Counted from the stretch's first letter, positions 35,476 through 44,950 are shown. The stretch: DNA of 64,000 nt from Pontibacter sp. HSC-36F09 (GCF_024171605.1 NZ_JALKAA010000004.1:62001-126000), one strand, 5' to 3'. Made by a program: numbers and translations. The notes: generated from the letters alone by a model not told the origin.

Positions 35476-36684
35476 CTATATTCCAAGCTCAATCTGCACA
35501 CCGGCCGTCCAATGGTAGTCGTTGTTGACAGATAAATAAGCATTTTGTGAATGATAGGCCACATTTCCTTGTACTTTCAGGCGATGCGCGCGCAGGTATT
35601 TGGTCACGCCTGCCACATAGGCCTCTTCGGTATTCTCCAGAGAACGCACCTCACGGTTTGGCGTGATGCGGGAGTAGCGGCCAGCCAGTTCCACATTGTT
35701 CGGGAAGATATAGCTGAGCTGGTAGTTCTGCCCACGGCCCGTCAGGACATAGCGGCGCTCGCCTGCTGCATTAAGTGTAATCGGTTTGTCTGCCTCACGG
35801 GCCATGTACTCGGCGTACAGGGCTATACCTCTGTACTTAAGCAAACCATCGAAAATATAGGTCTGTATGTCAGTTTGCTCGTACAAGTCGCGACCAGTTT
35901 GCGCGCCGGTGCGGCGGGCATCTTCATTATGGCTCATGCCGCCGGCCAGCGACAGTTTCGGGGTGGGTTCGCGCTCCAGATCCCCTTCAAAGTAGTCGCC
36001 TCCGTTGGTAAATTTACCCAAGGGGAGAATCTCCACGCGTCCGGTATAGGCCAGGCCTTTGTCCGTGCTGAACACGTTGCGGCCCTCTCCGGCAGTAAGC
36101 GCTCCTTTGATCAAATAGTGGAAATTGCCAATGCCGTTGTTGTACACCGCCTGAAAACCAAAATCCCGGTCAACGTTAAAACCCACGTTCACGATGGAGC
36201 GATCGATAAACTGCTGCTCGCCGGAAGATACCACACGCTGACGGTTGCCAGGAAGTTTTGTCTGCCCGAAACCGAACTGCCACCTGTTGTTCGGTTTGTA
36301 ATACACCACGGCATCGCGCACCACGTTGGGACTGTTGTTGATGTTGGACTGGTCGCGCATGTTCCAGTCCATGTCGCCGCGTGAAAAGGAAAGTTGGATA
36401 TTATAGGTCAGCTTAGGCGAGTACATAAAACCCTCGAAGCGCATACGCAATCGTCGCACTCGCATTTCGTACTCCGACACCCCAAAGTCGTCTTCGGAAA
36501 TCGAGTTATACATCGCCCGGCTCTGCATGCGGAAGCGCATGTTGACAGAAAAAGAACTATCGGGTGTCACCACGCCAACGCCGCGTTTGAAATTGAAAAG
36601 CGGTGGGTTGCCATCCGACGTCTGTGCCACAACAGCAACTGGGCTTGCCAGCAAAACGGCTAGCAACAAGGTATAGATTTTCAT
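35476..36684 (-). CDS. Phosphate-selective porin O/P-like outer-membrane protein
   Basis: A 402-residue porin with signal peptide (MKIYTLLLAVLLASPVAVVAQ). The mature part matches the OprO/OprP family: SFSVNMRFRMQSRAMYNS at the first strands, RVRRLRMRFEGFMYSPKLTYNIQL, then GQTKLPGNRQRV and FIDRSIVNVGFN, the usual constriction-loop region, and a final strand ending VQIELGI. It forms a trimeric barrel for anions such as phosphate or polyphosphate, inferred from family. No Pho-like box is obvious. It lies downstream of pgk but separated by about 320 bp with repeats, so it is probably independent. Confidence 0.87.
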   Translation of the reverse strand: MKIYTLLLAVLLASPVAVVAQTSDGNPPLFNFKRGVGVVTPDSSFSVNMRFRMQSRAMYNSISEDDFGVSEYEMRVRRLRMRFEGFMYSPKLTYNIQLSFSRGDMDWNMRDQSNINNSPNVVRDAVVYYKPNNRWQFGFGQTKLPGNRQRVVSSGEQQFIDRSIVNVGFNVDRDFGFQAVYNNGIGNFHYLIKGALTAGEGRNVFSTDKGLAYTGRVEILPLGKFTNGGDYFEGDLEREPTPKLSLAGGMSHNEDARRTGAQTGRDLYEQTDIQTYIFDGLLKYRGIALYAEYMAREADKPITLNAAGERRYVLTGRGQNYQLSYIFPNNVELAGRYSRITPNREVRSLENTEEAYVAGVTKYLRAHRLKVQGNVAYHSQNAYLSVNNDYHWTAGVQIELGI

Positions 36685-36813
36685 ATTAGTCTCCTGCTCT
36701 TAAAGAATTTATCCGGTCTTCAGAGCTAAAAAGGACCGGAGTGATCAGGTATAGGTTTGTGTAAAAACTAAGTGGGTGATAGGTAAGGTAACAGCACTAT
36801 GTGCAGTTTAGTA

Positions 36814-36847
36814 AAATCCCCCGCTACTGAAGAGCAGCGGGGGATTT
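36814..36847. terminator. Hairpin with terminator form
   Basis: AAATCCCCCGCT pairs with AGCGGGGGATTT over a 10-nt loop. It is upstream of the porin and about 160 bp beyond the pgk stop, so it may end the pgk transcript (minus strand). Confidence 0.6.
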
Positions 36848-36862
36848 GTATATGGGTAATTC

Positions 36863-36993
36863 TATAGCGCGAGCGTCCTCGCTTGTGCTTATTATAGGTG
36901 GGCCGCCGGCCCTGTTGTGAATTGCCTCAGCTTAGCAATAGGGGCCTGAGGCCGCACGCTAGCAAGTCACGAGCGAGGACGCTCGTGCCATAG
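36863..36993. repeat. Hairpin-forming interspersed element with GAGCGTCCTCGC ends
   Basis: The left end (36863-36888) and the right end (36968-36993) are inverted copies over 26 nt with only about 3 mismatches. Each end is itself near-palindromic (CACGAGCGAGGACGCTCGTG). The core is GC-rich, with GGGCCGCCGGCCC. The same end motif recurs alone at 38851-38872 and 44951-44974. It looks like a REP/MITE-like element without coding capacity. Confidence 0.7.
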
Positions 36994-37007
36994 CATAGTT
37001 TCAAAGG

Positions 37008-38207
37008 TTAATAATCATCACGCTCAATGGCAGCCACACCTGGCAAGGTCTTACCTTCCATGTACTCGAGCAGCGCACCGCCACCGGTTGACACGTAAGA
37101 CACACGGTCAGCATATCCCAGTTGGTTTACAGCGGCAGCCGAGTCACCACCACCGATCAGCGAGTAAGCACCGCGGCGGGTTGCGTCTACCACGGCTTCG
37201 GCAACAGCCTCAGTGCCTACCGAGAAGTTTGACATTTCGAACACACCCATTGGGCCGTTCCACAGAATGGTCTTTGAGTTTCGGATCACGTCGGCATACA
37301 TTTCGCGTGCGTTTGGTCCGATGTCGAGGCCCATCCAGAGTGGCTTGATGTGGTGGCTGAGGGATGTATCAACGTTGGCATCGTTGCTGAACTCATCGGC
37401 AATGATGGAGTCAACCGGGATCATCAGGTTCACGCCTTTTTCTCTGGCCATCGCGATGAGGCGGCCGGCCAACTCAACTTTATCTTCTTCCACCAGCGAA
37501 GAACCGATCTGTCCGCCGTCTGCCTTCACGAAGGTATAGCTCATGCCACCACCGATCAGCAGGTTGTTCACGCGGTCCATCAATTTCTCAATGATCAGGA
37601 TCTTATCGGAGATTTTGGCACCACCCATGATGGCGGTATAAGGGCGCTCGGCATTGTCCATCACGCGGCGGGCATTGTCGAGCTCAGCGTGCATCACATA
37701 GCCCATCACCTTATCGTTCGGGAAGTAGCGGGCGATCACAGCTGTAGAAGCGTGCTCGCGGTGAGCAGTTCCGAAGGCGTCGTTCACATACACATCGCCT
37801 AATGTGGAAAGTTCTCTTGCAAATTCAGGGTCACCTTTCTCTTCGGCTTTGTGGAAGCGCAGGTTTTCGAGCAGCAGGATCTCGCCGGGCTTCAGGTCTT
37901 GCGCCAGCTGCGCCGCTTCAGGGCCTACGCAGTCAGTTGCAAACTTAACAGTAGTGTTGAATTCCTGTGAAAGACGGTCCACGAGGTGACGCAGCGAGTA
38001 TTTCTCTTCCGGTCCGGCTTTCGGGCGACCGAGGTGCGACATCAGAATCACAGCGCCGCCATCATTCAATATTTTCTGGATAGTCGGCACAGCCGCACGG
38101 ATACGGGTGTCGTCGGTGATGCGGTAGTCAGCATCGAGTGGCACGTTGAAGTCCACCCGGACCAAAGCTTTCTTGCCGGCAAAGTTATACGCGTCTACAG
38201 TTTTCAT
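37008..38207 (-). CDS. pgk: Phosphoglycerate kinase
   Basis: A 399-residue PGK of normal length. It starts [25 protein letters not shown] with the signature RVDFNVPL; the substrate site is HLGRPK with ...LRHLVDRL, then [13 protein letters not shown] and [13 protein letters not shown], and the nucleotide site [11 protein letters not shown]. The C-terminal lobe has [10 protein letters not shown] and IGGGDSAAA. It transfers phosphate between 1,3-bisphosphoglycerate and ADP in glycolysis. The frame continues to 38288, but that start overlaps a perfect -7 box at 38286-38293, so ATG 38207 is correct. Monocistronic. Confidence 0.97.
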   Translation of the reverse strand: MKTVDAYNFAGKKALVRVDFNVPLDADYRITDDTRIRAAVPTIQKILNDGGAVILMSHLGRPKAGPEEKYSLRHLVDRLSQEFNTTVKFATDCVGPEAAQLAQDLKPGEILLLENLRFHKAEEKGDPEFARELSTLGDVYVNDAFGTAHREHASTAVIARYFPNDKVMGYVMHAELDNARRVMDNAERPYTAIMGGAKISDKILIIEKLMDRVNNLLIGGGMSYTFVKADGGQIGSSLVEEDKVELAGRLIAMAREKGVNLMIPVDSIIADEFSNDANVDTSLSHHIKPLWMGLDIGPNAREMYADVIRNSKTILWNGPMGVFEMSNFSVGTEAVAEAVVDATRRGAYSLIGGGDSAAAVNQLGYADRVSYVSTGGGALLEYMEGKTLPGVAAIERDDY

Positions 38208-38285
38208 GTACTTGTCTTTTTCGTTAGTCTTACTCGTTTTTCGTTTTTGCGGAGTTTTTGTTTCCGGTAAGCGTAAATGGGTGTA

Positions 38286-38293
38286 CAAATATA
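38286..38293 (-). promoter_or_regulatory. -7 promoter box of pgk
   Basis: On the minus strand TATATTTG matches TAnnTTTG exactly, 78 bp before the pgk ATG. A -33 TTTG is not evident. Confidence 0.5.
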
Positions 38294-38350
38294 GGGAAAA
38301 GGGTATGAATTACCCCATCCCAGCCTTCCCCTAAGAACAGGGGAAGGAGC

Positions 38351-38648
38351 GGTGCACGATTAACATTCCCCTACCCCCTTCAAAGGGGGAGTTTCCTGCC
38401 ATTGCTGATTGATAGGTATAGGTAGGTATAGGCAATGTAGGATCTGTTATAACCACTGGCAGGTATAGCAAGAGTAACTTGGCCCTTAACCTATGAAACA
38501 GATCACCTTAGCCAGGTGCACTTTACGACACTCCACTGTTCGAGCGTACGGGGAGTTTAAAAGCGTCTTGATTTTTTGCCTACTTTGGGGGTAGGGGCCC
38601 TCTTTTTTCTCATTAAGGAAAAAAGTAAGGCCCGCCCGGCCAGGGCAA
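38351..38648 (+). repeat. Interspersed intergenic repeat, copy A
   Basis: This stretch between pgk and the ligase gene matches the reverse complement of 45129-45391 in ordered blocks. The blocks are TGCACGATTAACAT, CCCCCTTCAAAGGGGG, ACTGGCAGGTATAGCAAGAG, GAAACAGATCACCT, a CCACTGTT-GAGCGT block, GTCTTGATTTTTT, and a final AAAAAAGTAAG/GCCCG-CCGGCC block. No protein is encoded. Copies A and B flank the 39.0-44.9 kb gene block in opposite orientation. Confidence 0.75.
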
Positions 38649-39050
38649 GCTAAAGAGCACTGAAGGTGGCTATACCTACTACAAGCAGTTGCTATACCTA
38701 TACTGGTTCAAAGGGATGTGGACATCCCCAGCAGTTTGCTTTCGGATTTAAAGTTCCGAAAGAGCTTTTTCGGAGTGAACCTATTTGTAGAGTGCTGGTT
38801 TCTTTTGACTGCTATGCCTCTACCTAGGCCAGAGGCTCTACAATAGTAGACACAAGCGAATACGCTCGCGTCATCAGACATAATACTCCCAGCTGCCAGC
38901 CCGGCAAACCACCTCCCTCTTGGTTAAACATCGAATTTCTACACCACCTCCACCGTTATAGGTATAGCAAGCATCATAAATCCCGATTTTGCTATGTAAA
39001 TCCAAAAGCATCCTGTATCTTTTGCCCCTTAAAATACTGAGTGTATTTGT
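38649..39050. other. Rest of the pgk-ligase intergenic region
   Basis: It contains clustered CTATACCTA phrases (38690-38705), a TTCGGA/TCCGAA pairing (38755-38780), and a palindromic CACAAGCGAATACGCTCGCG motif at 38851-38872 that is related to the ends of the 36863-36993 element. A minus frame (38874-39116) has no recognisable features. No gene is supported. Confidence 0.5.
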
Positions 39051-39058
39051 TACCTTTG
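39051..39058 (+). promoter_or_regulatory. -7 promoter box of the ligase gene
   Basis: TACCTTTG matches TAnnTTTG exactly. It ends only 6 bp before the ATG, so the mRNA would be leaderless or nearly so. No -33 TTTG at normal spacing. Confidence 0.45.
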
Positions 39059-39064
39059 CATACC

Positions 39065-41791
39065 ATGAAAGTAGGAATAATATTTGGCGGACCATCCCGT
39101 GAGCGGGAGATTTCATTTGCAGGTGGCCGCACCGTGTACGATAACCTCGATAAAGCCCTTTTTGAAGCCGTTCCGGTGTTTGCCGACAGCCTTGGCAACT
39201 TCATTTTGCTGGACTGGCAGTACATTTATAAAGGCACCATTCGCGACTTCTACCCGCCGGTGGAGGCCCTGCCGGAGAGTGAGCACGGACTGCAGATCTA
39301 CCTGGAGTCGTTAGGTGATATGAGCGTGGAGGAGCAGGACCGCATTATTGCGAAAGCTGGGAAGCGCCTGTTGCCGCATGAATTCAAAAATCATTTCGAC
39401 TTCGCTTTCCTGGCCCTACACGGACCGTACGGCGAGGACGGCAGCATTCAGGGTTTGCTTGAGTGGTACCACATTCCGTATTCTGGCTCAGGTATACTCC
39501 CATCAGCGATAGGTATAGACAAGGCGGCGCAGAAGGAGATGCTCAGGCAGCATGGCTTCCCGACGCCGGATTACCGCAAAGTGCAGTACGCTGAGTGGAA
39601 GGATGTTAACAATCGTAAGCAGCTGTTCGAGTCGCTGGTAGCTGATTTAGGTCTACCGCTGGTGCTGAAGGCACCGCATCAGGGCTCTTCGATCGGCGTT
39701 TCCATTGTGAAGGAGCACAACTACGAGCTGTTCGAGCAGGGTATGGACCGTAGTTTCTTTACCAAGAATATTTACAGGGCGCAATGGCAGGCGCTGGGTG
39801 AGGAGAAGCAGGTGGCCAGCATGAAGCAACTCGTGGATATCCGCGAGGGTATCGGCATGCCGGTGGTGCTGGAAAACGGTACTATTCTTTATCACCCGGA
39901 AGAGTTGCTGAATCACATCAACCATACCTTTGAAACAACCGATACCGAAACCATCGTGCTGACCAGTGTCGAGCACGAGCAGCAGGTGCTGGTGGAGGCC
40001 TTTATCAATGGACGTGAATTCTCTTGCATCGTAGTGCAGGACGAAGCCAGTCAGCCGATTGCCTTGCCACCAACTGAGATCGTGAAGGGTAATGAGGTGT
40101 TTGACTACCGCTCGAAGTATCTACCAGGTCTGGCACGCAAGATCACACCGATCAATTTGCCAAGCGAGCAGATTCAGGAGATTCGTAAGGCCTGCAGCAA
40201 GCTGTTCGTGGACCTGGGCTTCAACGTGTACGCCCGTCTCGATGGTTTCATCACCGAAGAAGGCAACATCTTCCTGAACGACCCGAACACAACGTCGGGT
40301 ATGCTGCCGTCGTCTTTCTTCTTCCACCAGGCGGCGGAGATCGGCTTGAACCCATCGCAGTTCCTGACTTATATCATCCGAACCTCAGTGGCTGAACGAC
40401 TGAAATCTGGTAAAGATACCGTGTCGCTGACCAAACTGCTGAGTAAACTCGACAATGCCATCCGCGAGGAAAACGCCCACCGCCACGACAAGATCCGGGT
40501 GGGGGTAATCATGGGTGGTTATTCATCTGAAAGACATATTTCGGTGGAAAGCGGTCGTAACATCTACGAAAAGCTTTCTTCCTCCACTAAATACGAGCCG
40601 CTGCCGATCTTCCTGACAGGCAGCAACGAGGCCCATCGTCTGTACAGCATTCCGATCAACATTATGCTGAAAGACAATGCTGACGACATCAAGGAGAAAA
40701 TCCATCACTTTGAAGAAGGTGGTAAGCCACACCCGGTACTGCAGGAAATCATCAGCGAAGCTGAAGGCATCACGCGCAAGTATACTGGCAAGAGTCTGGA
40801 TGAACCGAGCCGCCTGACCTATACCCAGTTGCAGAACATGGTAGATGCCGTGTTCATCGCCCTGCACGGTCGTCCGGGTGAGGATGGTGCTTTGCAGCAG
40901 GAGCTCGAGAAGCTGTCTATACCTTACAATGGTTCCGGCATCAGTTCTTCTCAGATCACGATTAACAAATACGAAACGAACGAGATTCTTGCCAAGCATG
41001 GCGTGCCGGTAGCGCATCACCGCATGGCCTGGAAAGAGGACTGGCTGAAAGACAAAGAAACTTTCTACCAGAGTCTGGAAACCGAATTCCGTTATCCGTT
41101 CATTGCCAAGCCAGCCGACGATGGCTGTAGCTCGGCTGTGAAAAAGATCAAGAACCGCGCGGAACTGGACGCCTTTACAACTCTGATCTTCCGTGAAATG
41201 GAGGAGCTGGACACGGAGTGCGCCAGAACACTGTCGCTTGGTTTCAAAGAAGAATTTCCAAACAAACAAGGCTACCTGGTGGAAACACTCATCAGCCGAA
41301 ACGGAGCGAAACACTTCCTGGAAATCACCGGTGGTTTGCTGACCAGGTATGCACCGGATGGCACCGTTGATTACGAAGTGTTCGAAGCGTCGGAAGCTTT
41401 GGCTGAAGGCGAAGTGCTGTCGCTGGAAGAGAAGTTCTTGGCAGGAGAGGGGCAGAACATCACCCCGGCCCGTTATGCTGCTGATCCGGAGCGCCGCCAG
41501 AAGATATCTGATCAAGTGAAGGAAGACCTGAAGCGAGTGGCCCAGATCCTGAACATAGAAGGCTATGCCCGTATCGACGCTTTTGTGCGCGTGCTGGATA
41601 ACGACGAGGTGGAGACCATCATCATCGAGGTGAACTCCCTGCCAGGTATGACCCCGGCAACCTGCATCTTCCACCAGACCGCCATCAACGGCTACAAGCC
41701 TTACGAGTTCATCGACCGCATCCTTACTTTTGGTGTGGAGCGAAACGAGCGGGCCAAGGAGCTGGAAGGGTATAAGTCGAGGAATGTGTAA
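39065..41791 (+). CDS. Tandem (duplicated) D-alanine-D-alanine ligase-like protein
   Basis: At 908 residues this is more than twice a normal Ddl (about 300-370). Two complete ligase modules follow each other, about 1-470 and 478-908. Each has the N-terminal Gly-Gly...Glu loop (IIFGGPSREREIS; VIMGGYSSERHIS), the HGxxGEDG loop (LALHGPYGEDGSIQ; IALHGRPGEDGALQ), the GSG-Ser loop, an ATP-grasp Lys (VLKAPHQGSS; IAKPADDGCSS) and R-x-D (YARLDGF; YARIDAF). The second module keeps the metal-binding E855 in IIEVNSLPGMT. In the first the matching residue is D406 (LNDPNTTSGM). The product should join D-Ala (or D-Ala with another residue) for peptidoglycan. A PASTA protein gene follows. ATG 39065 gives the family start. 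Confidence 0.92.
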   Translation: MKVGIIFGGPSREREISFAGGRTVYDNLDKALFEAVPVFADSLGNFILLDWQYIYKGTIRDFYPPVEALPESEHGLQIYLESLGDMSVEEQDRIIAKAGKRLLPHEFKNHFDFAFLALHGPYGEDGSIQGLLEWYHIPYSGSGILPSAIGIDKAAQKEMLRQHGFPTPDYRKVQYAEWKDVNNRKQLFESLVADLGLPLVLKAPHQGSSIGVSIVKEHNYELFEQGMDRSFFTKNIYRAQWQALGEEKQVASMKQLVDIREGIGMPVVLENGTILYHPEELLNHINHTFETTDTETIVLTSVEHEQQVLVEAFINGREFSCIVVQDEASQPIALPPTEIVKGNEVFDYRSKYLPGLARKITPINLPSEQIQEIRKACSKLFVDLGFNVYARLDGFITEEGNIFLNDPNTTSGMLPSSFFFHQAAEIGLNPSQFLTYIIRTSVAERLKSGKDTVSLTKLLSKLDNAIREENAHRHDKIRVGVIMGGYSSERHISVESGRNIYEKLSSSTKYEPLPIFLTGSNEAHRLYSIPINIMLKDNADDIKEKIHHFEEGGKPHPVLQEIISEAEGITRKYTGKSLDEPSRLTYTQLQNMVDAVFIALHGRPGEDGALQQELEKLSIPYNGSGISSSQITINKYETNEILAKHGVPVAHHRMAWKEDWLKDKETFYQSLETEFRYPFIAKPADDGCSSAVKKIKNRAELDAFTTLIFREMEELDTECARTLSLGFKEEFPNKQGYLVETLISRNGAKHFLEITGGLLTRYAPDGTVDYEVFEASEALAEGEVLSLEEKFLAGEGQNITPARYAADPERRQKISDQVKEDLKRVAQILNIEGYARIDAFVRVLDNDEVETIIIEVNSLPGMTPATCIFHQTAINGYKPYEFIDRILTFGVERNERAKELEGYKSRNV

Positions 41792-41994
41792 GTTTAGAAG
41801 TTAGTGATGGAGTGAATTAGCGAATGAGTGATTCAAGGGTTAATTGAGTTTTTAAATAAACGAATCATTGTTCGACTTACTGTCTGGGTTAAATCTTTAT
41901 TTTTGAATAACTAAACTCTCTAATCACTCAGCCACTCAATCACTAAAACAAAATTAAAAAGTCCCGAGGGGGCAGACAATCAACAATAAATTAA
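41792..41994. repeat. Low-complexity intergenic repeat (GTGATT/AATCACT type)
   Basis: AGTGATGGAGTG...TGAGTGATT near 41800-41835 and AATCACT...CACTCAATCACT near 41920-41945 are imperfect inverted copies. Phrases of this kind are frequent in intergenic DNA of the phylum (from memory). No gene. The leader of the PASTA gene is at the right end. Confidence 0.5.
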
Positions 41995-42771
41995 ATGTTA
42001 AAGACGAATTCATTTGTGGGGGTGCTGGTACATCTGGCTTTGATGGGAGTGATCGTGGCCGGGTTGATCTTCGGATTCTTCTACCTATACCTGCCGTCGG
42101 CCACCAACCACGGCGAGACTATTTCGGTACCGAAAATCACGGGCATGCAGCTGCCGGATGCGGAGCCTTTTCTGGAAGAACAGAACCTGCGCTACTTCGT
42201 AAACGACTCCAGCTATCACCCGGAGTACAAGCCTTTTGAAATTCTGACGCAAGATCCGTCACCGGGCTCCAAAGTGAAGGAGAACCGCAAGATCTACATC
42301 AGTATCAACATGAAAAACCCGCCGATGATCAAGATGCCAAAGCTGATTGACGGGTCGGTGAAGAATGCAGAGCTGATCCTTAAAAGCTACAATCTGCGTC
42401 GCGGAAAGATAACCAATGTGCCTGATCTACAGCATGGCGCTGTGTTGAAGCAGTTTGTGAACGGTAAAGAGATACAGCCGGGCGACCAGGTGCCGAAAGG
42501 CGCTGTTGTAGACTTACATGTGGGCGACGGTTTGGGTAATACCGAGTTTGAAGTGCCTGATGTGGTAGGTATGCCACTCGACGAAGCTTCGGTGCTGCTG
42601 GTTGGCCAGAAACTCCAGCTGGGCAATATCATTTATGTGGCAGGCAGCGGAAAGCCGGACGGTACGATTGTTCGTCAGCGTCCGATCGCCGATGTGAAAG
42701 CCAAGATACGAACAGGCGAGCTGGTGGATCTTTGGGTGGCTGGCGAAGAGCCTGTGCAAGGTATAGACTAA
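41995..42771 (+). CDS. PASTA-domain membrane protein
   Basis: A 258-residue protein with an N-terminal transmembrane helix (about 8-32) and three PASTA repeats facing the periplasm: about 42-107 (SVPKITGMQLPDAEPFL), 110-180 (KMPKLIDGSVKNAELIL) and 186-252 (EVPDVVGMPLDEASVLL). PASTA modules bind muropeptides or beta-lactams. In Gram-positives they sit on Ser/Thr kinases or PBP2x, but here there is no kinase. In Bacteroidota a small PASTA protein near ddl is a recurrent pairing, which fits a role in cell-wall synthesis. Position after the tandem ligase supports this. Confidence 0.9.
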   Translation: MLKTNSFVGVLVHLALMGVIVAGLIFGFFYLYLPSATNHGETISVPKITGMQLPDAEPFLEEQNLRYFVNDSSYHPEYKPFEILTQDPSPGSKVKENRKIYISINMKNPPMIKMPKLIDGSVKNAELILKSYNLRRGKITNVPDLQHGAVLKQFVNGKEIQPGDQVPKGAVVDLHVGDGLGNTEFEVPDVVGMPLDEASVLLVGQKLQLGNIIYVAGSGKPDGTIVRQRPIADVKAKIRTGELVDLWVAGEEPVQGID

Positions 42772-42822
42772 TAAATTCGCCCGCTACTCACTGTGACGGG
42801 CGCATTTTATATAAGTTAAGGT

Positions 42823-44634
42823 ATGGGTATAAGACGGTTTCTGTTGACGATGGTAGTGCTCTGCTGCGGCTCTTTTGCTTCGGCTCAGGGCGTACTGACG
42901 CCCTTGCAGCAGGACCCGCAGCGTATACCTACAAGCAGCGCCTATCAACTCCGCACAGAGAACGATCCGCTTTCGCTACCATTTTTTGATGATTTCTCCG
43001 GTGCTGTGATCACCCCTGATCCGGCTTGCTGGATCAACGGCGGCACTTACGTAAACAACCGCTTCGCCCTTCGGCCGGTGACACGCAATGTGGCTACGTT
43101 CGACGGGCTCAATGCGCAGGGAAATCCCTATGGCAGCAACATCGCTGGTCCGACCGATACGCTCACTTCGCAGCCTATCCGGTTGGGGGGACTCACGCCA
43201 GCCGACTCTGTATACCTGAGTTTTTACTGGCAGTCTGGTGGACAGGGTAGTGCGCCGGAGCGAAACAATAACAACCCACGCTTCTTGCGCCTGGAGTTCA
43301 AAGATGCCGACAGCACCTGGGTACAGGTATGGCAGCAGACCGCACCGGGACTGGTGACGGAATTTGCACAGGCTTGGGTAGCGGTTCGGGAGCAACGCTT
43401 TCTGCACGACGAATTTCAGTTCCGTTTCCGCAGCGAAGGCACCCGCAATGCCCTGCGCGACGTCTGGAACCTGGACTACGTGGAGCTGGACCGCAATCGT
43501 CGTCGTGGCCAAAACACCACCCGCGACATCGGCATCAGCGAGAGCGTTTCGTCATTGATGGATTATACCGCAGTGCCCGCCCGTCAGTTTCTGGCTAACC
43601 CCGAGCTATACCTGCGCGATGAGATATCAGCCAGCCTGAATAACTTGGGCGACCTGCCGGGAGCCATTGCGTGGCGTGCCTTTATACAGCAGGTTGGCGC
43701 TTCGCCGGTCGATACCTTCCTGCGGGAAGAAGGACTTATCCCTGGCCAGGCACGGCAGCGCCCGATAACTGCAACACCGCGCATCAGCAATCTTAACCTC
43801 AATCCGGAAAGCTTTGTGTTGGAGCACGGTCTCTGGCTCGATACAAAAGAACAGAACGCCCGGCAGCGCGCCAACGACAGCACCCTGCAACGTACCACCT
43901 TCAGCGATTATTTTGCCCTGGACGATGGTACAGCTGAGGCCGGTTACAGCAGTCTCTATACCTATGGCAACACCCAGGTGGCGCAGCGCTTCGAAGTGGC
44001 TGCTCCGGATCAGGTACGGGCATTCCGGGTGCATTTCCCGCAGGTGGGTGTGCAACATAACAACATCTCCATCGTCTTCCGCATCTGGGCTGACGACAAC
44101 GGACGTCCGGGTCGCACCTTGCATGAGCAATCTTTTCCGGTGCAGCAGAACGAGGGGCTCAACACTTTTTATGAAGTGGAGCTGAATCAGCCGGTTCCGG
44201 TAGGGGGTATTTTTTATGTAGGCTTCAGTCAACCCGCCACCTTATACCTGAATATCGGCTTTGACCGCAATGCCGGAACCACCGGACGCCTGTTTTACAA
44301 CACAGTAGTTGGTGGCTGGCAGCAGGATTCTGTCAATGCAGGTGCTGTTATGCTGCGCCCTGTGATGGCCGGGCAGGCACTGGGTCTGGAAGAAGAAGCC
44401 CTCGAGACAAGACTGCAGGTATACCCGAATCCCAATACCGGCATTCTGAATTTCTCAGGTCCTTACCGATCTTTTTCGCTCTACGACGTAACCGGGCGTG
44501 AGATTCTGCGCCATAAAGCAACAGTCTGGCAGGAACCAGTGCGCCTCCCAAGACTTTCGCCAGGCTTATACACCATCCGAATTGAAACCGACCATCATAC
44601 ATTCACTACCAAACGCATCCTACTAAAATTATGA
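42823..44634 (+). CDS. Secreted T9SS cargo protein of unknown function
   Basis: A 603-residue exported protein. Signal peptide: MGIRRFLLTMVVLCCGSFASAQ. The middle resembles carbohydrate- or MAM-like beta sandwiches (LSLPFFDDFSG, VYLSFYWQSGGQG, WNLDYVELDRN). The final 75 residues are a type A T9SS sorting tail: LQVYPNPNTGILNFSGP, LYDVTGREIL, LSPGLYTIRIE and a basic end KRILLKL. The protein should cross the outer membrane by T9SS and stay on the surface or be released. It overlaps the rhodanese gene by 4 bp (ATGA), so the two are translationally coupled. Confidence 0.88.
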   Translation: MGIRRFLLTMVVLCCGSFASAQGVLTPLQQDPQRIPTSSAYQLRTENDPLSLPFFDDFSGAVITPDPACWINGGTYVNNRFALRPVTRNVATFDGLNAQGNPYGSNIAGPTDTLTSQPIRLGGLTPADSVYLSFYWQSGGQGSAPERNNNNPRFLRLEFKDADSTWVQVWQQTAPGLVTEFAQAWVAVREQRFLHDEFQFRFRSEGTRNALRDVWNLDYVELDRNRRRGQNTTRDIGISESVSSLMDYTAVPARQFLANPELYLRDEISASLNNLGDLPGAIAWRAFIQQVGASPVDTFLREEGLIPGQARQRPITATPRISNLNLNPESFVLEHGLWLDTKEQNARQRANDSTLQRTTFSDYFALDDGTAEAGYSSLYTYGNTQVAQRFEVAAPDQVRAFRVHFPQVGVQHNNISIVFRIWADDNGRPGRTLHEQSFPVQQNEGLNTFYEVELNQPVPVGGIFYVGFSQPATLYLNIGFDRNAGTTGRLFYNTVVGGWQQDSVNAGAVMLRPVMAGQALGLEEEALETRLQVYPNPNTGILNFSGPYRSFSLYDVTGREILRHKATVWQEPVRLPRLSPGLYTIRIETDHHTFTTKRILLKL

Positions 44635-44933
44635 TTACAACAGACATTACGGCCGAGGAACTCAAGGAAAGACTCGCCAAGGGGGAAACGCCCATCATTA
44701 TTGACGTTCGCGAGGACTGGGAGCACCAGGAAAGCAGAATTGAAGGCGCACAGAACATCCCGCTAGGAGCTTTGCCGCAACGCCTCGATGACATTGAAGA
44801 CTACAAAGACCTGGAAGTGATCGTGCATTGCAAGTCAGGTATGCGCTCGGCTTCTGCCAAGGCTTTTCTGCAGCAGCAGGGGTTCAAGCAGGTTCGTAAC
44901 CTAGTTGGGGGAATTACTGGCTACCAGGGGTAA
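44631..44933 (+). CDS. Rhodanese-like domain protein
   Basis: A 100-residue single rhodanese domain. ETPIIIDVREDWEHQESRIEGAQNIPLGAL is the standard first half. The active loop is HCKSGMRS with the persulfide-forming Cys near residue 66, and the end is VRNLVGGITGYQG. Such proteins carry sulfane sulfur or act as adaptors in the cytosol. The ATG overlaps the stop of the T9SS gene. A terminator candidate follows at 44983. Confidence 0.93.
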   Translation: MITTDITAEELKERLAKGETPIIIDVREDWEHQESRIEGAQNIPLGALPQRLDDIEDYKDLEVIVHCKSGMRSASAKAFLQQQGFKQVRNLVGGITGYQG

Positions 44934-44950
44934 GGATGAGTATGGAGTAT

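Noticed and set aside
38208..38288. Longer N-terminus for phosphoglycerate kinase
   Set aside because: The extension covers the gene's own -7 promoter box and is a Lys/Thr-rich non-family sequence.
38874..39116. 80-codon minus-strand frame before the ligase
   Set aside because: Crosses the ligase promoter and start; the sequence is repeat-derived.
40523..41674. 383-codon minus-strand frame inside the tandem ligase
   Set aside because: Antisense shadow of a clearly coding region with conserved ATP-grasp motifs on the plus strand.
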